64,000 nucleotides of DNA from Marisa cornuarietis. Lineage: Eukaryota; Mollusca; Gastropoda; Architaenioglossa; Ampullariidae. The stretch spans positions 296,001-360,000 of the forward strand of contig SMMW01000510.1 in the NCBI GenBank assembly GCA_004794655.1. Direction: 5' to 3'. Shown piece by piece: positions 55,500 to 64,000 of this stretch (positions within the stretch are counted from its first letter, which is position 1; each line of letters starts with the position of its first letter). The notes beneath the pieces were generated by a model. It was given only the letters and a program-made list of their open reading frames with translations, ran no database searches and was not told the DNA's origin. Position numbers and translations under genes: made by a program.

Positions 55500-55573
55500 T
55501 CGTATTTGGAGGTAGATATGGTTACTCCTATACCAGAGATGCCCTCAAAGTAAATAACCTCCTTCAGCTCTTG
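55500..55573 (+). CDS. Candidate plus-strand gene, exon 2
   Basis: Frame VFGGRYGYSYTRDALKVNNL then LQLL, ending CTTG|GTGAGTAA, a strong donor at 55574. 74 bases: enters with two bases of a codon and leaves in phase 0, exactly matching exon 1. The VFGG word is common in kelch propeller blades but a single motif is not enough to name the fold. Later exons are not identified in the window with confidence. Confidence 0.5.
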
Positions 55574-55799
55574 GTGAGTAAACAATTTACATTTGGCGAC
55601 ATCACCGCCGCAAGTTGGACTTGACAATATCATGCATTTACCATTGCAGCTCTTTACTGAAATATCAAGGTGATTCGCCGAAATACAATTATCTTTATTT
55701 AGCTATCGTATTCATTCTTTATTTTCTCTTTCCTGGCATTTAATTAAACTGGTTTTTTAATTCTTCCCATTTCAAGGTGTAAGATTTTCTCTTTTATTT
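55574..55799. other. Predicted intron sequence
   Basis: A-T-rich, nothing recognised. Confidence 0.4.
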
Positions 55800-55943
55800 A
55801 AGAAGAATGTGTGTTGTTTAAGAAGGAAGTATGTTTTTGTTTTGTTTAAGAAGAATGTGTGTTGTTTAAGAAGGAAGTATGTTTTTGTTTTGTTTAGGAA
55901 GAATATGTGTTGTTTAAGAAGGAAGTATGTTTTTGTTTTTAAG
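55800..55943. repeat. 48-bp tandem array, three units
   Basis: Units start 55800, 55848 and 55896: AAGAAGAATGTGTGTTGTTT, AAGAAGGAAGTATG, TTTTTGTTTTGTTT. Because 48 is a multiple of 3 the array leaves a plus frame open with a 16-residue repeat (CCLRRKYVFVLF...). Probably not coding. Confidence 0.92.
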
Positions 55944-56670
55944 GAGAAAGTGTTTAACTACTCTTCAGAGAATTTCATTCGAGGCATATTGACTGCTATT
56001 ATTGCTAATTAATCGTAACAAATTTAGTGCTGAATGTAGTTCTTCAGTTTATCCTGTATATACGTACTTCCCCCGCTGTAAGTCCAATGGGTAGACAACT
56101 CCTGTGACACAAAGTGGGTGAAGACAATGGTCGCCAGGCTGCACATGTGTGCCCGCCAATGGTCGAGATGATCGATCAAGACACTAGGCCTTACCGTGCA
56201 GTCTTTTCAGCCCTCATCAACTAAAAGAAAGAAACAAAGAAACAAGAAACAAACAAGGAAACAAACAACAAAAACAGAAACAAACAAAGGAAGAAGAAAT
56301 TCTCATCATTCTTTGTGGAACCTTAAGAATGATACTGAGGACAGAAAGCACAACCATTCCTGTTTCAGACCCTCATCCCCAGTAATCAACAGCGTCTCCT
56401 ACAGCGCCATGCTGCCTCCTCTGCTTTAAAGTCGTAAACAAGAAGAGACTTTAGAGATACAACATGTGCGCAAGCTGTGTGATATAAGGGACTCTATAAA
56501 TCTTGCCCGCACTTCCGCGATAACACTATTTTAGTGTTAAAATTTATTTATCGTATCACCTTTCGTGGTTTACTGTAATTTCTGTTTTATCCGCTCTATG
56601 CTGGTTTTAAAATAATCCTTCCTAAAAAAATCCAGTTTTATTCTGGTATTTTATTTACTCTCTCTCTATC
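55944..56670. other. Non-coding stretch
   Basis: A-rich AAACAAAC-like patch at 56225-56300. Nothing recognised. Confidence 0.4.
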
Positions 56671-56675
56671 TCACA

Positions 56676-56706
<31 letters not shown>

Positions 56707-56733
56707 GGCGCACGCACGCACGCACGCACGCAC
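56671..56733. repeat. (AC)n(GC)n(GCAC)n tract
   Basis: CA run, GC run and five GCAC/CGCA units in series; alternating purine-pyrimidine. Confidence 0.93.
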
Positions 56734-56813
56734 ATTTATACCTACAGTCACTCATGGTCCGCGCGTGCATGCACACATGTATGTGCACATCTCTTAGGGT
56801 GAGATTGAGAGAG

Positions 56814-56816
<3 letters not shown>

Positions 56817-56868
<52 letters not shown>

Positions 56869-56892
56869 CAATGGGAGAGAGAGAGAGAGCAG
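56817..56892. repeat. (GT)n(GA)n microsatellite
   Basis: About 32 bases of GT then interrupted GA to 56892. Confidence 0.93.
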
Positions 56893-57116
56893 ACTGCTAA
56901 ATCACACTCGCATACCTGAAATGCTCTACATCTCAGGCAGGTCAGTGGTGACAGATCCCAGAAGCCGGTTGAAAAGACTGACAGGTGTGCAAGTGAAGGA
57001 AGAAATCGAAGATCTTACCTGGTGCATTCATTTTCCCCATCGACCGCAGCTATGACCAGAAAAAACGCTGCGTGGTGTGTGGTGTGTGATGCCTCTCTTT
57101 CAGTAATGGGAGACAG

Positions 57117-57160
57117 TGACGTCACAAAGAACACTGGCCTTCTGAATAACTGTGACGTCA
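57117..57160. promoter_or_regulatory. Two perfect cAMP-response elements
   Basis: TGACGTCA occurs at 57117-57124 and again at 57153-57160, 36 bases apart and 53-96 bases upstream of an ATG in strong context at 57213. Proximal paired CREs are a classic CREB/ATF promoter arrangement. Function is inferred. Confidence 0.45.
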
Positions 57161-57212
57161 TCGAGACATTTGACGGTTGAGAACAAGTGGGCTGTAACTA
57201 ACTGCCAGTAAC

Positions 57213-57476
57213 ATGGCGGAGGAGCAGAATGTCATCAGAGAGAGTAGAGACCAAACTCTGCAGAAGCATGTCCCTCTGACACCTGAGTGTACGTGGCGTG
57301 CACATGTAAAGGTCTACTACAGTGCAAAGCTGTTTCCTAAAGAAAAACATCACCATGCACAGAGAAAGTCAACAACACAAGCATTAGGCTCATCCATCCA
57401 TCCATCCATCCATCCATCCGTTTTACTTTGTCCATGCGTTTCCGTGGACAATCTTGTCGGCACATTTTCTGTGTAG
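57213..57476 (+). CDS. ORF downstream of paired CREs, unknown protein
   Basis: ATG in strong context (AACATGGCG) opens MAEEQNVIRESRDQTLQKHV, PLTPECTWRAHVKVYYSAKL, followed by a His/Lys-rich part and then a (CATC)n-encoded Ser-Ile-His-Pro repeat before a TAG. 87 codons. The repeat-encoded end suggests the true exon stops earlier, for example at GCACAT|GTAAAG near 57306 after RAH. No family recognised. Confidence 0.4.
   Translation: MAEEQNVIRESRDQTLQKHVPLTPECTWRAHVKVYYSAKLFPKEKHHHAQRKSTTQALGSSIHPSIHPSVLLCPCVSVDNLVGTFSV
57391..57419. repeat. (CATC)n microsatellite
   Basis: Seven CATC units. Confidence 0.95.
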
Positions 57477-58919
57477 GCTGATATTTTTAGTTTTGCTTCT
57501 CATGAACCGACGAGAGTTATTCATCCATGCCCTGGGAACTAGCATCGTACACTGAACTTAATTTCAAGACGAAAAAATTTGCACACTATTAGACCTTTAA
57601 CATAGATGAGACATTACTGACCGCCTAGAAAACATAAATTCAACGAAAAGCAAATAATAAAAAAAAATCCCATCTCCCTGTTTTTGTACTTTCACCCATC
57701 CAATCTGATTCAGCAAAGGAAGAATAACAACACAGTCCCCGCGCATGTTTTCAGTGCAAGAAACCGTCGGCCTTGCTTCGGCGGCCAACTCTCGTGTTTC
57801 CTCGTGCCTCCAAGACCCAAATCCGATTTTCAAGGGAGGTAATTCTACTCAATAAGGGGAGGAAATTGAATTTCCCTTCGACTATCAGGCTGTAGACGCG
57901 AAGCACTTGTCGTCATTTCTAATTTGTGTGGAATTTATCGTCTGTATTGCTTTCCGCTAACTTTGTTATCTGTGTCCAAGTACTCGCCGTGTCGGTGACT
58001 GTGGGTGGAGAGAAGTGACATAAAGCTGGCAGCGGTACCTGCTTTCTGTTGCAATCAATTTGTGTTGTCGTTGTTATGTCAGAGATGGTGTTCTCTAGAA
58101 ACGTCTTTTTTCAAGGGTTGACGTTGATGCCGGTCGCTGCGATACAATGCCGTTAATCAGGTTTACTGAAAGTGGTTGCCGTAGAGACCAAAGAAAACGG
58201 AGATAAAAAAAACTCCCCAAAAAATAAATCAAGAAAAATCCCACAAACAATGACGCCTTACTGCACGTGCCTGCATTTGTATGCCCGAGCTTAAAGACTG
58301 ACAGACCGGAAAACAGCGAGATACAAGGAAAGTTTAGAACAATACACCATTTTGATACATAGGTATGCAATAGAGGTGTCCAAACACGCGCGAACCTACA
58401 TATGCACACACACACATGAGGAGGAAGAAAGCGACGAAGAGGACATGTATGCAGAGAGAGAGAGAGATTTGAACCGAATACGAGGCCACGGTATACGTAG
58501 GTTATACAGCAAACAGAATATAAATCAGCCGTGATAAATGTACATAATTCATACTTTTATCTTATCGTAAAACAACATAAGAATTAAATATCGCTGCTGA
58601 TCGTGTATCAAAAATGTTGTCATTCTGAAGGAGTTAGCTTAATGTTGGTACAAAACAGCTGTTAAAATATTTCACTATGAATTTTTCGTGTAGGTCATGG
58701 TAGTGTTGTACACCCGGCAGTGAAACAACATGCATAATTCGTCTTGTATGTCTCGACAGCACGGACAAGTTATGCCGACAGAGGAAAGGAGGAGGGTGGG
58801 CAGAGAGAGAGAGAGAGGGAGAGATAAACTGACACTGATGTGCTGCTCACTGCTGAACTCTCACCGAAGTACACATGATGAAAGAGCAGAAACAATTTTT
58901 TTTCGAGTGTTTTAGTCAC
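57477..58919. other. Non-coding stretch
   Basis: GA-rich patches at 58455-58470 and 58801-58825. Nothing recognised. Confidence 0.4.
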
Positions 58920-59463
58920 TATGGGGCGACAAAATGAGAATTTTCTCTACTTTCTCTCTCTAGCTAGAGAATGCATTCTCTAGCTAGAGAGAGAAAAACT
59001 CGGTAAAACCAAATTATTTCATTTATATTATACTTAGAAGTTGCTAGCCACTTCATTTTATATATACATTTCCATTCTGTAGCTACAGAAAGCTTTCTGT
59101 ACTTAGAGAAATCTCTCTGTAGTTAGAGAAAGCTTTCTCTAGCTACAGAGAAATTTTCTCTAGGTACAGAGAAGATTTCTCTAGCAAGATGATGATGTCT
59201 GTACCGAACGAGGCTGGCTCATTTACATTTGGGACAAGAAGGTCAAAGATCAACCAATTAGAGAACATCAAGAACGTGAGGCCATGTTTCGAGGGTTCTG
59301 ATTCTCGCTAGAGAAGTCTTCTCTGTACCTAGAGAAAGCTTTCAGAGCGCATTCTGTACGTACAGAACTCATTCTCTACTTATAGAATGTATTCTGTAGT
59401 TACAGAATGCATTCTCTAGCTAGAGAGAGAAAGTAGAGAAAATTCCCCTCTTGGCGCCCCATA
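58920..59463. mobile_element. TA-flanked MITE built from palindromic units
   Basis: Element 58922-59461 (540 bases), flanked by TA (58920-58921, 59462-59463). Termini TGGGGCG/CGCCCCA, and from ATTTTCTCTACTTTCTCTCT onward the two ends match perfectly in inverted orientation to AGAATGCATTCT (about 40 bases). Long parts of the interior (58950-58990, 59070-59190, 59305-59430) consist of about 20-bp units such as TTCTCTAGCTAGAGAATGCA and GAAAGCTTTCTGTACTTAG, each self-complementary. TA duplication suggests mobilisation by a Tc1/mariner-type transposase (inference). Confidence 0.85.
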
Positions 59464-59595
59464 AGTCACACGGTCAGAGACGCTGTGTTTGTCATTGGTA
59501 CTTATTTCTCATAAGATTAGCCCTTGTCTCTCTTCACACTTTGCTGGACTAACTTGCAAGCACCGCCTTCAATAGAAAGTCTAACGAGACGCTAA
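59464..59595. other. Non-coding
   Basis: Nothing recognised. Confidence 0.4.
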
Positions 59596-59629
59596 ATGGA
59601 CTTCCTACCAGTCTCTGCCCAGCTGGCCG
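59596..59629 (+). CDS. Possible short first coding exon
   Basis: AAATGG start context (A at -3, G at +4), MDFLPVSAQLA, then GGCCG|GTGAGT, a strong donor. 34 bases only; one of several such ATG-plus-donor combinations in the window. Confidence 0.22.
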
Positions 59630-60369
59630 GTGAGTCTGTCTGTCTATGGAAGCCATGCTCCACACACACATGCAGGCACTGTAGGATTGACAGATCTGCA
59701 GACACTCTCACCCTCAGACATAGGGACACTGGTGACAGGTCTGCAGCTCACGTTGATAAGCCAGTATAGACGCGTCTCCTGAGTATGGAGACGCAGACAG
59801 GTCCTTGGATTTATTTACCCACCTGCCGTTAGACACACTCATCTGTCTCGCATGTCGTTAGAGACATTGAAAGATCTGCTGACATGATCGTGGGTTTTGT
59901 AGAGACACAGTTGCAGGTCAATAAACAAAGTGAAAGGTGTGTACACAAAATGACACGTTTGTACTCAAAACTACAATTTTGTAGATATACCGGGGATGGG
60001 GGGGGTGTAGACCTGCTGACTGCCTTGTCGATATCTACGGTTCTGTAACGAAAGTCCGCCGAGGACAGACAGACCAGGGATGTCAGTACTGCTCTCGACA
60101 TGTGGAGAAGAGAGTGTTCAGCCTACGTTTGTGTGCGTCCAAGCCGTTTGTTTCCACCTCGGCAACAGCGTGCTTCAAATTCTGCAGCGTTCTATTACCT
60201 ACCTGGCAGGTGTAAGTTTTAAAAGCTGGTGGGAGGTGGGGCGGCTGATACTGCATGCCTCACTTCTCAGTCACGGGCTCTGTGCTGTAATCCAAGGGAG
60301 GACAACTGTGATACATCGGGAGAGCCGCGGCGGCCCCTGACGCCGGGCAGATATCGCTAATTTGAATTT
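59630..60369. other. Non-coding stretch
   Basis: A plus frame at 60115-60208 (TFVCVQAVCFHLGNSVLQIL) reaches a CAG|GTGTAAG donor-like site; weak. Nothing else. Confidence 0.35.
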
Positions 60370-60654
60370 ATGTCAACCCTCGCTACTAAACTGCAGCCAC
60401 CTTTAGTAGGGTGCGTTACGCTCACTGCAATCACAGGCCCCGAAGTGGCGCCCGCCACACAGTTCCTGCGGAAATGCAGCGCGTATATTTTCATCTTAAA
60501 GCCACCCGCTTATCTCCCATGTGTCCGTCTAGATATGGCGGCGAGTTTTTTAGCGGAGGGTGTGGGTGCTTTTGACTCGGCCGTGAATCATGGCTGGAGG
60601 AGAGTGCACCTGACTTTGCTTAAAAATAGGCTAGGCATATTTTACACCGTGTAA
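60370..60654 (+). CDS. Complete 94-codon ORF, unknown
   Basis: Starts MSTLATKLQPPLVGCVTLTA in weak context; an internal ATG at about 60535 (GATATGG) is in strong context and would give MAASFLAEGVGAFDSAVNHG and then WRRVHLTLLKNRL. Protein-like composition, no motif, no splice signals. It ends where a degenerate A-T-rich minisatellite begins. Confidence 0.28.
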   Translation: MSTLATKLQPPLVGCVTLTAITGPEVAPATQFLRKCSAYIFILKPPAYLPCVRLDMAASFLAEGVGAFDSAVNHGWRRVHLTLLKNRLGIFYTV

Positions 60655-61290
60655 TATTGTGCAGACACATTACATTATTGTTTATATTCAGCAGACACTT
60701 TACATTATAATAAATCAAAGTACAAATATATTACATAAAGTAATATCATGCAGACACCATACATTATTGTTAATGTACAACACAAATATTACTCATTTCT
60801 AAAATGCAATTAAAAAGTTACGCTGTATAGTATCTAGCAAACACTTTCAATTATGGCCGATGTCCAGCAAACAACTTGCATTGTTCAAAATGCAAGCTAT
60901 CATGATATTATATATGTAATATCTTACAGACACGTTACATAATTTTTAATGTCCAGCAAACACCTCACATTGTTAGACACGACCAGGAAAAAAATTAACT
61001 CACAACTTTGTCTTACACAGCTTAACTATATTGCATAATACATCGAACACCCATTGAATTATTATTGAAGTCAAGCAAAGACGCTACATCATCATTAATA
61101 TCCACATAAATATCCTACATCACTTTGAATCAAGATGAAAACCGTTTCCTCGCTATAAATTGTCATTAAAGACGGGACATCATCATTAGTATCCACTAAG
61201 TACCTTTCATCGTGACGAACAGCCATAAAGAGCATCCATATTACTTTATCATAAATGTTCAGAACACACTTTAATTTAAATATTCAGAAA
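60655..61290. repeat. Degenerate about 30-bp A-T-rich minisatellite
   Basis: Fifteen or so diverged units of the form CAGCAAACAC(T/A)TTACATTAT plus TGTTAATGTC. Some are separated by extra bases, so this is an old array. Confidence 0.75.
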
Positions 61291-61430
61291 GTTCTAAATC
61301 TTCAGAAAATGGTTTATTTTAAATGGTAAGGAAACACATTACAATAATTATTATTAATGCTCTTATTTATGGGTCTATTTTACGTTTATCATTTACGTAT
61401 TGATGACACCACATTCTTTGTATTTAACGT

Positions 61431-61432
<2 letters not shown>

Positions 61433-61491
<59 letters not shown>
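61433..61491. repeat. (GT)n microsatellite
   Basis: Perfect GT tract of about 59 bases. Confidence 0.97.
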
Positions 61492-61611
61492 ATGCATAAA
61501 AAGCGAACCACTGGAAGTTAATGTATATTCTGTGAAGTTTCCTCTTCTTTCCATCTCACACCAAAGGGAGCTAAGTGAATGTGACGCTAGTTGTCTGCCT
61601 TCTTCTGTGAG

Positions 61612-61670
61612 AAGCCCTGTGTGGCGGGAAGTGATGGTGGCTGTGGGAGTGGTAGCGGTCACGGCATACA
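61612..61670 (+). CDS. Possible exon with GTGAGT donor
   Basis: TGTCTGCCTTCTTCTGTGAG is an acceptor-like tract; before CATACAC|GTGAGTTA two frames are open, MVAVGVVAVTAYT (ATG with G at -3) or PCVAGSDGGCGSGSGHGIH. Which, if either, is used is unclear. Confidence 0.22.
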
Positions 61671-61910
61671 CGTGAGTTACTTGTCGGGTAACGAGGTAGG
61701 ACAGGCACTTGTGATATAATGAGATATGACAGGCGTTTGTGATGTAATAAGGTATGACATGCACTTTTCAAGGCACTCAGGTTACGTTGTGGGGCCAGTG
61801 CCACTCTTTATCTCCCCCTTCCGTCTCTCATAGCGCATGCGTGACAACAAGCTATTTGTCGGTTTCAGGTCGTCTCCCTTTTCAAACTCAAGCATTCACC
61901 GTAGACTTAC

Positions 61911-61953
61911 TCATCCACCAATTACTGTAAATACCTGAACAGACCATGGCCAT
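61911..61953 (-). CDS. Possible first coding exon, minus strand
   Basis: Minus-strand ATG at 61953 in optimal context (ACAATGG) opens MAMVCSGIYSNWWM and reaches GATGA|GTAAGT. 43 bases. Good start and donor consensus but short. Confidence 0.27.
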
Positions 61954-61954
61954 T

Positions 61955-62130
61955 GTCACTAAACTCCAAACACGACACACTAAACATGTCACACTAAATA
62001 CATAACAAGAGACACTAACATTAACCGTCCACTAATTCGTTAACACTAACCACCAAACGTAAGACATGCACAACTAAACCGTTTAGCCTATACATCAAAC
62101 ACTAAACACGCAACACTAATCGTGCAATAG
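61955..62130. repeat. Degenerate ACACTAAACA repeat
   Basis: Loosely repeated ACACTAAACACG(C/T) and ACACTAAC words over about 175 bases. Confidence 0.7.
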
Positions 62131-64000
62131 CAGAGTTTCTCCTTACGAAGCTCTGAGCAAACTTTAAACGCCATTGTCTGAATATCTGGTTATGAAGAGT
62201 TACTTCCCATACCGCTCTAAAAATAACTTCAACGTCTGGTTTCGAGAAGAGTTGCCATAATATCATAAATCTTCGCTTCTTCTTTTTTTTTCATCTAGCC
62301 CTGTGCCTTCCGCCTGTCATAATGCTCTGTCTGGAACCTGTTCAGCAAAAGTTTGTTGGCTTTTGTTTTATTCGACAAATTCCTGCGGACAGTCGCAAGT
62401 CGTTCAAAACTTTCGCGACTTTTTGAATGTTGGTTGCATGAGGCTGCCTTTTGCCTCTTTTAGTCCATCTCTAGAGAAAATACATAGGAGCAAAGAGGGT
62501 GGGGTGGTCTTTACAATAATTTGGTAGAACTTATTTTATAAAATACTAAACTGGTATTCACTCGGGAGTTTTAGCACACAGATTCCAAAAACACTAAAAG
62601 AAACGGTCACTTGCCTCGAAACAAATCAGCGAAAGATTGTTTTAAAAAAAACTTCAAAATACTTCAGTATGGAATGCGTATTTTCGTCGGCATGTTATCA
62701 AAACAACAACAGCTCAACTTTCCTTTCCCCATTGCTCAGCATCAGGTTGCAAGCAAGTATACGCAACCAGCCGATAGCAGCACCATGTACTGGCCACTGG
62801 CTGCGAGCAGCGCACATTGCACGTGCATCCCTTTCAGGGTGACGTCCAAACTCTCTAAGCTGAAAACCAAGCAAATCCCTATTGTCTGAAACAAACGCTG
62901 CCGCAGAGGAAAATCTAGGGGAGGGGATGCCAAGGTGAGGTATTAAAAACAATGCCTTCGCTTTATCTACTTGATCGGTAAGGATGGGTACGGGTTGGAG
63001 AAAACTGGGTAGTGGGGGAGAGTGGGAGAGAAAAACCGACCTTTTATTTTATTTTTTTTTAAGACTGACAGGCGAAATGGAAGAGATTTATTCTCGCGGG
63101 TTCATCGGTAAATGCGGAGAAGACGCGCGCGAAGGTCGGGTGGCGAGGGGGTAGGGGTGCGGAGGAGAGAGAGAGCAGCACGTGCTGCAAGAAAGAATGA
63201 AGCAGGAGGCTGACACACTCTGACAAGCGCGCGAGGCTCTGGCGCCACACGTCACTCGCAGCGCCCTCTGGAATGTGTCTGCCCTCCTCCTTCTCTATTT
63301 CTAACCCTTAACCTCCTTCCCTTCCTCTCTTCCTCTCTCTCTCTCACACACACACACACTGCACGCAGACGAACAAACATACAAATATAGCCTTAAGGAT
63401 AGCGTTTCACGCGCTGACTAAAATTTCCCTGCGGAATAACGATTTGAACCGAGATGGCCTACCCCCCGTCAAAGCGCCTGCCTCGGTTTTGGACTAGTGG
63501 GGCTAAACCTGGAATTGCAGAATCGTTGCCAGCCTGCGGTCAGAAGAGAAACACAACAGATGAGACCTGACAACTGTGTGAGATAACAGATTAGGCACCG
63601 TGAAGACGGTGAAGGTGAGTCCTCCATTCTCGGGGAGCGGAAAGCTCAGATTAACCCGCGAATACCTCGTCTGCAGTCAGCTCACTCCCTTCCTCCCTCC
63701 CTCTTTCCCTCACTCACTCACACACTAACTCACTCCCACTCCACACTCTCCGGCATTATTGCGTCGGGTAGGTGCAACGGCGACGGTGGTCGTTGGTCAT
63801 ACAGAGGAAAAAGTACCCTGCATGGAAACAAAATCGCAGATGGAAATAATCGCAATATCTTATATAGGTAATAATGTGATATTTAGGTGGCAAAGTAAGA
63901 GTGTAAGTTGTTGGTTGGTCGGTGTTAAGTCAGCAGCTGCGGCTACATCTTGGCGGGCTGTTGTAGTCTAGCCCTGTAAACAGGTACTACATTCAGCGGG
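62131..64000. other. Non-coding to window end
   Basis: A reverse-strand tRNA-like patch (GGTTCAAATC near 63432-63441) may be a SINE relic. GTGAAG|GTGAGT at 63615 is a strong donor with no ORF before it, possibly a 5' UTR exon. CT-rich patches near 63330 and 63690. The 70-codon frame at 63759-63971 is not supported. Confidence 0.35.

Noticed and set aside
55809..56012. Cys-rich tandem-repeat protein
   Set aside because: Frame explained by a 48-bp tandem array whose period is a multiple of three; no start context or splice support.
63432..63500. tRNA gene on the minus strand
   Set aside because: A B-box-like GGTTCAAATC is present but no proper A box, acceptor stem or anticodon arm can be drawn.

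Overview
This is a eukaryotic genomic window of intron/intergenic character, most likely from a marine or freshwater gastropod mollusc. Reasons: no long open frames (longest 256 codons and unconvincing), very dense (GT)n/(CA)n, (GAAA)n, (ATT)n and (ATC)n microsatellites, many decayed non-LTR retrotransposons (one resembling the I/Nimb type known from snails), tRNA-derived SINEs, MITEs with TA, TTAA and CTG target-site duplications, and a TTAGGG-type repeat. The species call is inference. I see no rRNA, intact tRNA gene, CRISPR array or operon.

Layout. 0-3 kb: microsatellites, then two LINE 3' ends. 5.7-10.3 kb: two copies of one tRNA-derived SINE and the first of three copies of a dispersed repeat (family A). 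11.48-12.99 kb: a 1.5 kb element with TTAA direct repeats, 12-bp inverted termini and a reverse-strand exon-like frame. 13.45 kb: a TATA-box promoter candidate. 17.5-18.4 kb: a LINE reverse-transcriptase relic beside a foldback element enclosing telomere-like repeats. 19.8 kb: a minisatellite built on TGACG. 28.4-30.3 kb: a decayed Nimb-like LINE followed by family A copy 3. 31.4-32.3 kb: candidate exons on both strands around a LINE 3' end. 33.7-34.4 kb: a SINE and a LINE tail on the minus strand. 37.3 kb: a clean Harbinger-like MITE. 39-47 kb: several short exon candidates. 48.7-51.7 kb: minisatellites, including a perfect 27-bp array and a degenerate 25-bp array. 54.0-55.6 kb: the best gene evidence, two divergent candidate genes around a short CpG-rich promoter. 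57.1 kb: two perfect CRE sites upstream of an ATG in strong context. 58.9-59.5 kb: a TA-flanked MITE whose body is made of palindromic ~20-bp units.

Genes. None can be named. Exon calls rest on splice consensus, open phase-compatible frames, start-codon context and composition, not on recognised homology, so most carry low to moderate confidence. The transposon calls rest on recognisable protein motifs or on terminal repeats with target-site duplications and are firmer. The general picture is intronic and intergenic DNA of a repeat-rich invertebrate genome with a few real exons embedded.
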